Shown one piece after another: positions 19,411-30,427 of a DNA stretch of 64,000 nucleotides. The stretch spans positions 186,001 to 250,000 of the forward strand of contig CP150572.1 in NCBI GenBank assembly GCA_049487715.1, given 5' to 3'. How positions within the stretch are numbered: position 1 is the first letter of the stretch; every line of letters begins with the position of its first letter. Source of the DNA: Pycnococcus provasolii. Lineage: Eukaryota > Chlorophyta > Pseudoscourfieldiophyceae > Pseudoscourfieldiales. Under the pieces are notes generated by a model, which worked only from the letters and a program-made list of their open reading frames with translations, did not search any database and was not told the origin of the DNA. A program made the position numbers and the translations under genes.

Positions 19411-20604
19411 TCATTTTCGAGGCTCTTCGACGCGCTGCTTCGAGGATGACAACTTCAGCTTCGTGTGGTATGCGAATCCTGTCACGCACGTCGCATATCC
19501 CACGAGCTGCACGGACGTGATCGTGTCGCCGAGCAGAATGACGCTCATCAGCATGAGTACCGCGCCCTTCGCCTGTACGATGATCTTTAGCCACAGACCG
19601 CTCAGCAGCTTCACAACAGCCATCGATGTGAGATTCACGCCAAAGCCGAGCGTAGCTGCTATGGTGAACAATCCAGGATTGTTCATGACGATTGGCAGCG
19701 CGTTTTCGACGTACAATTTGCTTTCCGTCGTCACGCTGAAGAAGACCAAGAAGGAGATCGTCGCGGGTGTCATGTAATACAGACTCTGCATGGGCGCCAT
19801 CGCGAGACCTTGCAGAAGGATCTGGCTCAGCACGAGCTTCATCGCCTCGCACACCTCGCTTCCTAGCATGAACAGCGTTCCTCCCCACGCGAAGTTGATT
19901 TCGCCGAGTGCAGCGAGTCCTGTGCCTCCTGCGATAATACCCACGGACAGCACGAGCGGCCAGCTGAACTTCTCCAGCCTAAACAGGAGCATGAAGAGGA
20001 GAGTCAGCACGGGCGTGAACGCCTTCAGCATCTGGACGTAGCTTACGGATAGCGTGTAGTACGGCATCTGCCCGAGTGCGAGCGTACCGCACGAGAAGAG
20101 TCCTATGGGTAGGCAGTGGAGTATCCAGAACCTCGGCGTGACGTCGTCTCTATCAGGCACGGTTGCGGGTCGTACGGCTCGCGTCACGCACACGGCGAAG
20201 AAGGTGAACATCTGTCCGAACGACGTCAGGAGCACGGGGCACTTGAAGTTGAGTTCGACGAGTATGTGTCTGTTGAGCAGCACGAGCGCGTTCGACACGA
20301 GGCACCACACGAGAACGCTCGTGAGGATCAAGATCGCGCGTCGTTGTTGCTTGTGCTTGCTATCTTTCCTCTCAACGGCGTTCCCTCCGTTCCCCATATT
20401 GCTCTTCATATTCGCTTCTGCATCGTACACGCTAACACCGCTGTGATCGCCGCTGTGTTTCCCCTCCGCAAGGTAAGGAAATGATCCACCAACCACAGAG
20501 CCAGCGTTACCACCATGTTGAACCATGTTGCCACCATTACCCATCGCGAGGGAATCGAGCTTCGAAGATGAGCTCGAAACATCACTGTGGGAGGCCGACG
20601 ACAT
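19411..20604 (-). CDS. TPT-family (sugar-phosphate/nucleotide-sugar) transporter, copy A
   Basis: The protein has 397 residues from an ATG at 20604. A Ser/Gly/Asn-rich cytosolic N-terminus of about 85 residues is followed by roughly ten hydrophobic segments typical of the drug/metabolite transporter superfamily TPT branch. Recognisable pieces are NALVLLNRHILVELNFKCPV in helix 1, ALGQMPYYTLSVSYVQMLKA, TPVLTLLF, and LSGLWLKIIVQAKGAVLML near the end. It probably resides in the Golgi, ER or plastid envelope and exchanges phosphorylated sugars or nucleotide sugars; the substrate cannot be read from sequence. It lies in tandem with copy B (21200-22321) on the same strand, and a 310-bp tract is identical between them. 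The tail is short and basic (KLKLSSSKQR). Confidence 0.88.
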   Translation of the reverse strand: MSSASHSDVSSSSSKLDSLAMGNGGNMVQHGGNAGSVVGGSFPYLAEGKHSGDHSGVSVYDAEANMKSNMGNGGNAVERKDSKHKQQRRAILILTSVLVWCLVSNALVLLNRHILVELNFKCPVLLTSFGQMFTFFAVCVTRAVRPATVPDRDDVTPRFWILHCLPIGLFSCGTLALGQMPYYTLSVSYVQMLKAFTPVLTLLFMLLFRLEKFSWPLVLSVGIIAGGTGLAALGEINFAWGGTLFMLGSEVCEAMKLVLSQILLQGLAMAPMQSLYYMTPATISFLVFFSVTTESKLYVENALPIVMNNPGLFTIAATLGFGVNLTSMAVVKLLSGLWLKIIVQAKGAVLMLMSVILLGDTITSVQLVGYATCVTGFAYHTKLKLSSSKQRVEEPRK

Positions 20605-22221
20605 GGATGGAGCGTACTTTATTTAATTATTTTATTGTAGAAGAATCCGATCAGACGTCCTTGGGAGGGCGGATTGGAGGGAGGGGGGAGGAAAAACGCA
20701 CCACCTGAGAAATCCGACCAGGGACTCGAGGGAATCAGGGAAGCGGAAGAGGAACAAGGTCTCAACGGTTGGTTCCCTGGGATCCCCTCCCTCCCTCCCT
20801 CGCAGCCTCGGGGTTTCATGCTTGCGGATTAGGGTCTAGCTAGGGTTAGCGTTAGGGTCTCCACTCAACGCCATGGATGGTCAGAGTCATCTGGAGGAAC
20901 AACATGTCACAGGGCAGAGATATTTTACATAGTCCTAAAGTAGATGGCTCTGGTGAGTGCAGATGTGCTTTGCCTTTCTTTGGCGCCATGGAATTCTTCA
21001 AGTTATTTATCCACATCTAAGGGTAGCCAGCCATATAGGTATGCACCAGATAGATGGAGCGCGACAGCAACGCGCGCTCACGACTCACGAGCAAGTTAGC
21101 ACTGAAGTGAAGATAAGGTGAGACTGAAGTGATAGTAGTGTTACTCTACAGTACAACAATTACGATATTACACAACTGACGAACGCCACAAGCACAAAAT
21201 TAGCCGCTCGACGGACTACCACCTGGCGTCGAAGACAACGACGAATGTTTCGAGACGTCCAACAGTGGCTCGCTCTCGCTGCGAACGCACACCTTGCTGT
21301 CCTCCTCCAACTTCGCACTCTCGTCGCCGTCATCCGACCCCAGCGCAGCCGTAATGGAAGAGCCCATCTTCAGCTTCGTGTGGTATGCAAAGCCCACCAA
21401 CGTCGTCCCATATCCCACGAGCTGCAAGGACGTGATTGTATCGCTCAGCAGGAGGACGCCTGCTAGCATCAGCAACGCGCCCTTCACCTGTACGATGATT
21501 TTCAGCCACAGACCGCTCAGCAGCTTCACAACAGCCATCGATGTGAGATTCACGCCATAGCCGAGCGCCGAGGCGATGACGAAGGATCCAGGATTGTTTG
21601 CGATGATTGGCAGCGCGTTCGTCGGGTAGAGGTGGCGCTCGGTCATCACGCCGAATATGGTGAGGAAGAAGATCGTCGCGGGTGTCATGTAATACAGACT
21701 CTCCGTTGGTGCCATTGCGAGACCTTGCAGAAGGATCTGGCTCAGCACGAGCTTCATCGCCTCGCACACAATGCTTCCTAGCATGAACAGCGTTCCTTCC
21801 CACGCGAAGTTGATTTCGCCGAGAGCCGAAAATCCCGTTCCTCCTGCGATAATACCCACGGACAGCACGAGCGGCCAGCTGAACTTCTCCAGCCTGAACA
21901 TGAGCGAGAAGAGGAGAGTCAGCACGGGCGTGAACGCCTTCAGCATCTGGACGTAGCTTACGGATAGCGTGTAGTACGGCATCTGCCCGAGTGCGAGCGT
22001 ACCGCACGAGAAGAGTCCTATGGGTAGGCAGTGGAGTATCCAGAACCTCGGCGTGACGTCGTCTCTATCAGGCACGGTTGCGGGTCGTACGGCTCGCGTC
22101 ACGCACACGGCGAAGAAGGTGAACATCTGTCCGAACGACGTCAGGAGCACGGGGCACTTGAAGTTGAGTTCGACGAGTATGTGTCTGTTGAGCAGCACGA
22201 GCGCGTTCGACACGAGGCAGA
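19995..22221 (-). repeat. Identical 310-bp tract shared by TPT copies A and B (19995-20306 and 21910-22221)
   Basis: By eye the two tracts, offset by 1915 bp, are the same base for base, including synonymous sites, whereas flanking coding sequence on both sides differs. This pattern is expected of recent gene conversion or a very recent partial duplication. Confidence 0.85.
20605..21199. other. Intergenic region between the two TPT transporters
   Basis: No supportable gene was seen. It contains a degenerate telomere-like stretch near 20826-20856 (ttaggg...tagggttagcgttaggg) about 225 bp upstream of copy A, and short T/A- and G/A-rich runs. The copy A promoter should lie at the left side on the minus strand. 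Confidence 0.6.
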
Positions 22222-22321
22222 AGAGCAGCACGGATGTGAGTAGAAGCACGGCCCTTCGTCGCGACGACAAACTCAGGTGCGCCTGTTGCCCTTGTGATGG
22301 TGACGGCGACGCTTCCCCCAT
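21200..22321 (-). CDS. TPT-family transporter, copy B
   Basis: The protein has 373 residues from the first in-frame ATG at 22321. The frame is open further upstream to a GTG at 22450, and that extension reads like a Ser-rich N-terminus (PQDSSSSPQGSPSLSLSSSS). A separate ATG at 22541 in another frame (MATYALPNHNHNQSAAS) could be the real start if an unseen small intron or indel joins them. The membrane core is the same TPT fold as copy A, with LNRHILVELNFKCPVLLTSF and SGLWLKIIVQVKGALLMLAG, and a longer acidic Ser-rich C-terminal tail (GSDDGDESAKLEEDSK). Tandem arrangement with copy A indicates local duplication. The substrate is unknown. Confidence 0.83.
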   Translation of the reverse strand: MGEASPSPSQGQQAHLSLSSRRRAVLLLTSVLLFCLVSNALVLLNRHILVELNFKCPVLLTSFGQMFTFFAVCVTRAVRPATVPDRDDVTPRFWILHCLPIGLFSCGTLALGQMPYYTLSVSYVQMLKAFTPVLTLLFSLMFRLEKFSWPLVLSVGIIAGGTGFSALGEINFAWEGTLFMLGSIVCEAMKLVLSQILLQGLAMAPTESLYYMTPATIFFLTIFGVMTERHLYPTNALPIIANNPGSFVIASALGYGVNLTSMAVVKLLSGLWLKIIVQVKGALLMLAGVLLLSDTITSLQLVGYGTTLVGFAYHTKLKMGSSITAALGSDDGDESAKLEEDSKVCVRSESEPLLDVSKHSSLSSTPGGSPSSG

Positions 22322-22541
22322 GTTTTGCTTTTCCCACGATGACGAGCCTGATGCTTGAGCCTCATGACTTGAAGACGACAATGATAATGACGGAGACCCT
22401 TGGGGCGACGAGGACGAGTCCTGGGGGTAAATCTGCACCAGGCACACCACTACTCGAAGTCGAAGGAGGAATTTCTAAAGAGGTATACGTGGACGCGGCA
22501 CTTTGGTTGTGGTTGTGATTAGGGAGAGCATACGTCGCCAT

Positions 22542-23178
22542 TATTTTGAGAATATGAAGAATGATCGACACCCGATGGATGATGATGATGGGGAGCTGAA
22601 AAGGATCATCGGGGGTCCAACAACCAAGAACCTGTGTGACGAAAAAAAGATTTAGAAGAAGGAGCGAGAAACTGAGCCTCGCGAGAACGACCGGAGGTGC
22701 CAGGTGGGGGATAGAGGCGGCGTATCAATCCAGGTTATCAATCCCCGAATAATACTTGGGATTCCTCCAACCCCCAAACCCCCGCGAGAACTGAGTCTGA
22801 GTGACTGAGTTCAAGTTGGTGGGACTCGTTTCCTCGACAACGGGGGATCCCCCGTTTCCGTTCAACAAAAAAGATGGTTTCCTCGACAACAAAGGATCCC
22901 CCGAATTCCTTCCTCCCGAAGCCAACCTGCAAGGGTTAAACGACAGAGAACGATTCCCATCCCCTCTCACCCCCGAATGGGAAGGGCGTTAAAAAATCAG
23001 TTAAGGTGAAAGTTGGTGAGAGAATGGGGATCCCCCTTAGAATGGATTAGTGAGACTAGGGCGTTTGAACTGCTTCGTCCTTTCAAGTTCTCCCTCCCGG
23101 GCGCCGATTCAGATGAAGACGACGTCCATTTCGCATTTATTTTTCAAAATAAAACACACAATATATCACTCTCGATCG
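22542..23178. other. Divergent intergenic region with GGATCCCC-containing imperfect repeats
   Basis: No gene is supported. Two imperfect direct repeats of the form tttcctcgacaac-xxx-ggatcccc occur at about 22828 and 22880, and another ggggatcccc lies at about 23027. The region separates the minus-strand TPT copy B from the plus-strand SET gene and must hold both promoters. Confidence 0.55.
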
Positions 23179-24976
23179 ATGGCAGACTTCACAACACAAC
23201 ATGAGGTGCCTCAGGTGCCTCCGTCTCATCACAACAACATTGATACCAGACTTCTTGACGCTCCTCCTCCTCCGATTTCGACATTAAGGACAACCATAAT
23301 GCAACCACCTTTGATGCCACTAGAAGAAGGTCCAGCGGCGCCAGTGACGACAACCGTCACCTCGACTCTGCCGACGACACCAACACATCACCACCAGCAG
23401 CAGAACGTCGACGTCGACGTCGACGTCGACAACAACCAGAACGAGTCGGCGGCAACAGCGCTTCTCAGCCCGACGGTGCGACTGCGCATCAAGGCGCCAA
23501 GCACACACACACAACCACACACACAACCACCGCCACCACCCGCACACGGACACGACGAGACGGACGAGAACGTACCGCCACTCCCACCGAGGCCGAACTT
23601 CTTGAACGAAATGATGGAACCTGTCGTCGTCGCCTTTGCGAAAATGGTCGAACGCGAAAACCTTGAGCCGTACAAGCACGTCGTCGAGTGGCAGCGGGAA
23701 CCTTTTGAACAAAGGAAATTCAGACACCTCCAAGACGCAGAGCCGTGCGACGAGCACGTGCTGCTGCCGCGCGAAGTTGACGCCGCCCTTGACACGGACC
23801 TCGAGGGAATCGTCGACGTGCACGGAGGCGAGGAGGACAAACAGGATGCAGGCGCGTCGTCGTCCTCTCCTGCTGAAGATGAATCGCCGAGCGGACCGTA
23901 CAAGGCACAGGTGTTGCAGGCGCTGCGAGACAACCGCCCTCTCAAGCTCAGCAAAAATGGCGAGGATGACGGAGATGTCCAGATCATTGACTGCTGGGGT
24001 CTAGACTGCTACACCAGAAAAAATGTTGACGAGCTTCTCGTGCGGTGCCTGCCGCCGAAACTAGGGTTGCAAATAGGAAACGAGGCACTCAACGAATTCG
24101 TGCATCGTCGCCTCCTCCCGATGATGAACTCGCTAAGACGACGGGGATGGGACATCTTGCTTGCACTGCGATGCCTGGCGGGACGCGAGCGTGAGCGCGG
24201 AGACAACGACCTTGCCAACGCGCTGGAATTTGCTGCCGCCGTCGGCGATGAGGCGGAGGTGAGACTCTTCCCGAAGCACAATCCAAAGTGCAGAGATCAG
24301 CTGGTTGCAAGGCTCCACGAGCTCGCGGTCGCCGGCGACGTGCGCGCCAAGGATTCGCTCGAGCTCATTCGGAAGCAGACAGCCGCAGTGAAGGAGGAGC
24401 AGCTATCGCTCAAACAGCTGAAGGTTCCAACATTAAATCAGCAGGGAGAGGATGCGGCGCAGCTGGCCACAACCTCAAACGATCCTGAAGGAAAGAAGCC
24501 GGTGCCGATAGACGCTATCGTCGCCAGGAAGAGCGAGTCTCAGACGGATGCCGTCGTACTGCCCTGGCTCCAGGCAACGGTTGACTTGCAACTACAGGCC
24601 AATGCTGCTGCGAAGCAGCAATCAGGCGATGCTGCCCCGCCACCCGAGCTTAGCGGCGGCGACAAGCCGGCATCGTCAAAGCAAGCAGCCGGGAAGAAGA
24701 AAGGGAAAAAGGGCAAAACTGCGGCGAGAAAGAATGCCGCGTCTGCCGCGGCGACGAGCATGGCACCGTCGATGATGGAGGTAGAGCAGAAGCAGGACGA
24801 CGTTCCTCCCGCTCCTCTTGCTGCCGCCAATCCTTCAGAAGACCCTGCCGCCGCTGCAGTCACCACAACAGCAGTCCCACTGAAGGAGGAGGCTGGTGAC
24901 CCTGTCGCAGAAATAATGGCTATGGAGATTTCGTGCCCTGCCGATACGAATCCTTCAAACGCTACTGCACAACCTG

Positions 24977-25008
<32 letters not shown>

Positions 25009-28000
25009 CCTCTGGAAATTGCTACGGCTAATGCTGCTCCACCGGCAGATACCACTGCCACGCCGTCAAAGGAGGAGGAGAAGTTGACCTCAGAAATGGC
25101 CATGGACACAGCTGGAGTGATGGCTGCCTCTGATGACGGTCCCGCTCTCGCAGCCACGGCAACTCCCACGAAGGTGGAAGATGATGATGGCAAGAGGGCC
25201 CGTAAGCTTGCATCGGACTCGGCATGGTGGGTTGTGTCACCCAACAAAAACGGTGCTTCGAAGCAAGGAAACGAGGGCGAGAAGGAGAAAGACACGACGA
25301 CAAACCCTCAAGAAGCACCAGCCCCTGGAAAGGATGCCGCCCTCGGCTCGCCGTCGAGACGACAGCGCAAGGCGAAAACGATCTTCGATCCCAGCCCGGA
25401 GAAGAAGCCTCCTGCGGAGAAGAAAAAGCGCTCTACCACTGAACTTCGCTCGTTGCAGTCATTCGCGTGGGACAAGAGGTTGGCCTCCAATCCGGTTGGA
25501 CAAGCTCTGCAGATGGATGGCACTGCCACGGACTCGTCCGTCGAGGCGAATGGCGGCGCGCGTGCCTCAAAGCGAATGCGCAAATTGAAGGAGGTTTTCG
25601 ATCCGACCGCGTCCGTGTACGACGGCGAGTACGTCGTTGGATCGACCTTAACCCAACCGCAGAGGCTGAAGCATCCAAAGCCGAAGAAGATGAAGATGAC
25701 CGACATCAATGCCGCCGCATCGTTACCGCCGCCGCCGCCCAAGCCGCCAAAGGCTGCGCAGCGGAAGGCGCTGAAAGAAATGCAGCCAATTCAGCCTCCC
25801 ACGGTGGCAGATAGGGCGGCGGAGCTGCAAGCCGCGACGTCCAGCGGAGGGATGGACGCGCTCGCCCAGAAAGATTCGAAGAAAACGAAGCTGAAGATTT
25901 CGTACGTGCCAGCCTCTGAGCGGCACTACTTCCGCGCGCATCCAAAGGGAGCAGGCGTGATCTGCCGTCGGCCGGGCGGCATTTCTGCCGGGACATACAT
26001 AGAGTCGTACATGGGCATCCTGCACACGCCGTGGCGGTGGTTCGAGAAGCAGGATGCCGTGAAGAAGGCGGATCCGAACATGGACCTTCCCGACTTTTAC
26101 AACATCGCGCTCGAACGTCCCTCGCGCGATCGCCGAGGGTTCGAGGTGCTGTACGTGGACGCCGCGGATGCGGGTAACTTCACGTCGCGGCTGAGCCACA
26201 GCTGCGGCGCGAACGTTGCAACGCCCGTGATGGCGATCGACGGCAAGCTTCGCATCGTGATGCACACGACACGCGACGTGGTGGAAGGTGAGGAGATGTG
26301 CTGGGACTACTCCTGCGTGACGGAGAGCGAGCGCGAATACCGCGCAGCGTCGTGCCTCTGCTCGTCGTCGAAGTGCCGCGGCTCCTTCCTCTACTACTCC
26401 AACTCCACGTCGTTCAGCGAGGTGCTCAACGAGGTGCACTACTTCCTCGCGCGAAATGCGATGGTGTACCTGGCGTGCGCCGACCAGTCGCTGAACGATG
26501 CCCACCGCGCGCGACTCAAGCGTCACGGCTTCCAGCACGCGGCGCGCTCGGCTGATGAGATGGTGAGCCCGTCGTTTCCGCCGCCGCGCAACCTTGACGA
26601 TGCCAAGGAGGTCGGTGCGGGATCGATACCTTGGATGGCGCGCTGGGCATCGTACGTGCTCGAGTTCATCGAAATGGAGCGTGGGAATCTTCCTCGCAAG
26701 CTGACGATGAAGCGCATGGGTCCCGGTGGCCAGCTTTTGAGCGAGGCTGAGTGTAAACGCTGGAATGAGCTCGCGAAGAAGCAAGCGGAGGAGCAGGAGC
26801 AGCAGGAGCAGCAGCCTGCGCTCGACACGGGCGCGGAGGCCATTTGCCTGGTTTGCGGGTCTGGCGACAATGCGGAGAAGATGCTTCTCTGCGACGGATG
26901 CACATCGGGCGCCTACCATATCGACTGCCTGACGCCAAAGCTTGACGCCATTCCTGAAGGCGACTGGTTCTGCCCTGCCTGCATGAAGAAGCCGGGTGGT
27001 CCGGTGAAGATGGGCGAGCCACCTGCTGGCATGCCGGTTCCAATGTACACTCCTGAGAATGCGGAGCTCGAGGCGGTGGGAGTGCAGGGCAAGCGGCTGC
27101 AGGACTTGAGCGTGACGCTGAACAAGCTCAAGTATTTCGTGCGCAGGCAGGCGAGCATGGCCGAGTGCAGGGGTGACCGCAGCAATGCCGCGTACGTACC
27201 TCCACTTCGCGTTTTGACGGACAAGGAGGTGGCTGATCACCTGTGGAATGGCGAGGATTCGATCGGAACGCAGTTAGCAGTTGCGTGCCGCGCGTTGCAG
27301 CCCGGTTCCCAACAGCATGTGTACAGAGCGCGTTGTGAGAACAACAAGAAGGGTGGTGCTTCAGCGGGTGGTGTCGCCCCGTCGTCCCCAGCCAAGAGGG
27401 TGGCGGCGCCGCGTGAAACGGCGTCGGAGTCATCAGCCATTCGTGAACTTTTGGAGAAGAGTGCAAAAAGTGCGAAGGAGGCGCGCTCCTTTCTGCTGAA
27501 ATTCTCTCGCCTTGTGCGCGAGATGCCAAAGAATGGAAAGAGCAATTTGCAGACGGTGGCTGACGTGGCGGTGCTCTATGGGTACACCGAGCACTGGTTT
27601 ACACCCAACGGCGAGTTCTCGACCGTGGTCTCTCAGCCCGTCGACCGAACGGGACAGCGTGCGTACGAAGGTTTGAAGATTGAGCCGGTGAGTGTGGAGG
27701 AGGAGCTGAAAGCAAACGGGGGCAATCTGGGCGGTATTCGCAACAAGGGCCCACCAGACGACAAAAAGCGGTACGGCGCCTCGTTCCTGTGGGGCCAGTC
27801 TGCAAGCTGGTTCAAGCAGACCATCTACGATCCCACGGCGAGCCTGTCCGCAGACCGTCGTGGGTGCCTGAGCCTTCCTGATCCGGACAGCTGCCGTGCG
27901 TATTCGTCTGGCACAGGTGCTCAGAGCCGCCAGTATTTCCTGGAGACGAACTTGATGAGGCATCAGAGCCTTGGATGGAGCACGAGCACGTTCTGGAGCT

Positions 28001-28245
28001 TTCGCAACAAGAACAAGGTTTACGGCAGTCCGATGCACGACGACGCCGTTCGCTGGGTGACTCTCTACGGTAGCGACGCCAAGAGCCAGAAGGCGTCCAC
28101 GGGAGGAAGCATTGCGCTTTCTGAGGAGGATGGGGCGAAAATGCCTCTGGTCCTGCGCGAGCTGCTTAAGTATTCGTCGTCGACGGTGGCGGCGGCGGCG
28201 ACTAAGAGGCAGCAGCAGCAGCAGCAGCCGCAGGAGCAAATTTGA
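23179..28245 (+). CDS. SET-domain histone methyltransferase (ATXR3/SDG2 type) with PHD finger
   Basis: The protein has 1,688 residues from the ATG at 23179; an ATG at 23113 is also in frame. The first 900 residues are low-complexity, charged and Ala/Pro-rich. The SET domain spans about residues 906-1074, with SRLSHSCGANV (the substrate/SAM-binding RxxHSC-N motif), GEEMCWDYSCVTESEREYR and a post-SET CLCSSSKCRGSF. The WDY-VTESEREY-CLC-CRGS arrangement matches plant ATXR3/SDG2 H3K4 methyltransferases better than trithorax or Suv39 types. A C4HC3 PHD finger follows at about residues 1221-1271 (CLVC, LLCDGC, YHIDC, WFCPAC), then an unrecognised C-terminal region of about 400 residues ending in polyQ. 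A nuclear H3K4 methylation role is inferred. The SET-then-PHD order is unusual for the ATXR3 class as I know it. Confidence 0.85.
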
Positions 28246-28333
28246 TTTGATTGGTCCACAAGAAAACTTTGTGTAGTACTTAACATTAAGACAGTAAAAT
28301 GAGTGTGCTCAAAATTAGATTATTTACATTTGT

Positions 28334-29575
28334 TCACTCGTCATCATCAAGAGCAAGTGCTGCAAATGCACTCATACCGCTTCTGCCACCACCACCACCA
28401 CCACTGCTTCTCGACGGCGCCTTGCTTCTCCCGCCGCCAACCTTGGTAAATCCGCCGCCGCCACTGCTGTTCTTCTTCTTGGCGGCGACGGATGCGGACG
28501 CGGCGTACGCGCTTTTTTTGAGTGCTGCTAACATTTCCATGGTTTCCGCGTTGTCCTCAAACAGGCCGCGACAAGCCTGCTCTGCAGAAGTTAGTTCAGC
28601 TTCGCAGTCGCCTTTCCTCTCGAGTTTCCGCACGACGTCTAAGCTCTGGAGGCCTGACGACGCCTTCTCCAAATGCTCCAAATCCGCAAGCTCGCGATAG
28701 AGCTTTTTGAGCACCGCCTCGTTCGGCAAGGTGTGGACGTACGGTTCGTGCGACGCGATTTTTTCGACGCGTGCTTGTACTTTTTTAGCCGCGTCGCGTA
28801 GTTTGTCGGCACGTTTCGTCGAGGGTGCATTCTCCGCCTCACTTTCGAGTTCACGGACTTTGCTTTGGAGCTGCTCGAGCATTGATTTTTTCTCGCGCGA
28901 CGTGAGCTTACCTTCATCCATCATGGCTTCCATTTCGCGCGTCACCACATCAATTTTCTCTTTGAGTTCAACAGCGGACTCGTACCGCGCCATTTCTTCG
29001 TCGTCGACCGCCTGCATGTTCGACAGTTTACTTTCGATCGCGGCGACGTCTGCAGCGTGTGCTTTCAAAAACGCCAGCAGGTCTTTCTTGGAAGCGAACT
29101 GTCGCGCGATGTTGGGAAGTCGTTGTGCGAGCGTTTCACAGGTGGTGGTGACGATCCACATCTTCGGCGACACGGTTGACTGCGAAGTACCTGACGCCGT
29201 CGCGGCATTGTCGGCAGCGGCACTCGTGGACCTAATGTGCGGGAAGACGTGCATGAACATGAGGTCTTTATCGGTATCGTGCTGGTACTTGAACGTGCCT
29301 GCGGATGACGGGTGCAGCGCCGCGCCTCGATCCTCCAAGAAGCCGAGAGAGGATAGCGCCTCGACGAGTGCACGAGATAGCGTGGGATCGTACTTCTGTC
29401 GTGTTTTCTTCCCCCCTCCAACGACGAAGGTGAGACGCAGGCAGTCGAACGACGTGTCCAGAGGTTGGGAAAGCAGATCCAGCACAAGCTCGGACAGAGA
29501 CCCTAAGGAAACACCCGCGCAGTCGTAGAGCGTAGACTGCTCACTTAGGAAAGCAGAACGCAAACGGGACGCCAT
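28334..29575 (-). CDS. Conserved-looking coiled-coil protein, function unknown
   Basis: The protein has 413 residues from the ATG at 29575 (MASRLRSAFLSEQ). The N-terminal 150 residues look globular (LTFVVGGGKKTRQKYDPTL, EALSSLGFLEDRG). The middle is strongly charged and predicted coiled coil (VELKEKIDVVTREMEAMMDE, EQLQSKVRELESEAE), and the C-terminus is a Gly/Ser-rich tail (SRSSGGGGGG) ending in LALDDDE. I do not recognise the family. No signal peptide or membrane segment is evident, so it is likely cytosolic or nuclear. It converges with the SET gene, whose stop is 88 bp away. Telo-box and CCCTAA repeats sit 136-205 bp upstream of its start. Confidence 0.8.
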   Translation of the reverse strand: MASRLRSAFLSEQSTLYDCAGVSLGSLSELVLDLLSQPLDTSFDCLRLTFVVGGGKKTRQKYDPTLSRALVEALSSLGFLEDRGAALHPSSAGTFKYQHDTDKDLMFMHVFPHIRSTSAAADNAATASGTSQSTVSPKMWIVTTTCETLAQRLPNIARQFASKKDLLAFLKAHAADVAAIESKLSNMQAVDDEEMARYESAVELKEKIDVVTREMEAMMDEGKLTSREKKSMLEQLQSKVRELESEAENAPSTKRADKLRDAAKKVQARVEKIASHEPYVHTLPNEAVLKKLYRELADLEHLEKASSGLQSLDVVRKLERKGDCEAELTSAEQACRGLFEDNAETMEMLAALKKSAYAASASVAAKKKNSSGGGGFTKVGGGRSKAPSRSSGGGGGGRSGMSAFAALALDDDE

Positions 29576-29710
29576 TGATCTACTGTGATGATGATACAGG
29601 AAAAACACGACGACGACGACGAAACGCAGCGACCAGGAGAATGAATGAAGGGGAACGAAACGCCAGAGAAACGTTTGCCAGGGGACGGATAAGGTACGAT
29701 AAGGTGGGAA

Positions 29711-29752
29711 CCCTAACCCTAACCCTAACCCTAACCCTAACCCTAACCCTAA
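29711..29752 (+). repeat. (CCCTAA)7 interstitial telomere-type repeat
   Basis: Seven perfect CCCTAA hexamers are followed by degenerate copies to about 29780. It lies in the intergenic region upstream of the coiled-coil gene. The unit is the TTAGGG type. Confidence 0.95.
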
Positions 29753-29756
29753 CCCA

Positions 29757-29779
29757 AAACCCTAAACCTTAAACCCTAA
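29757..29779 (+). promoter_or_regulatory. Two telo-box (AAACCCTAA) elements
   Basis: AAACCCTAA occurs at 29757-29765 and 29771-29779, about 180-205 bp upstream of the minus-strand start at 29575. In land plants this motif is a promoter element of translation-related genes; its function here is inferred. Confidence 0.45.
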
Positions 29780-29780
29780 C

Positions 29781-30427
29781 GGCCTACCCCTGAGTCCATC
29801 CTGCTCATAGGTCCTAGCCTGGGGATATGTATGGTGTTCCTTCGCTCGGAATCTCGTTTCGTTTCGTTTTTCTCGCACGTTTCTTACAGTACGATAGTTC
29901 GCGAGTATCGGGCTGTCACTGGCAGGGGGAGGCCCTGCACAGCTTCTTGCTGCCTCCAGTCCTCGCGAGTAACTCAAGCTCTCGAGTCTCGAAAGCTTCC
30001 TCCTCCAGGTAAAAATAAGAAGGAGACAGGCAGGCAGGCCGACAGGTCGATGAGATGATTCTGGCACCTCGATAGACTAAGATGATGATGTGTTTGTTGT
30101 CAAGGCCAAGTTGTAGACAATCGGAGACAGGAGAGGTACTTTACCGTAGGGTAGTGGCAACTGGTCCGAGAAGGTAAAGAAGAAGGAAGAATACCGACCT
30201 AGGTGGAACAAGGAAGGCTAGTCTATGATGAATTTTCACCACATTTCACATTTCACCGAACTGGTCTGTTGTTCTGGTCGGCCTTTTACCGTATGAACTA
30301 TGTAAGGCTCCTCCCCTCCATCCAGGCAGCCCCCACCTACCTGCCGAACGTCCGTCCTGTTTCTTTTTTTCCCATCACGCACGGCATTTTCTCACCATCA
30401 TATTGCCACCGATAAGATAATAGACTA
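29781..30427. other. Intergenic region, no gene seen
   Basis: The divergent spacer has only short unsupported ORFs. A pyrimidine-rich stretch (gtttcttttttt) precedes the start at 30428, together with a gataagataatag segment directly before the ATG. Confidence 0.5.

Noticed and set aside
20800-20870. Chromosome end suggested by TTAGGG-like words
   Set aside because: The repeats are few and degenerate, and genes continue normally on both sides; interstitial only.
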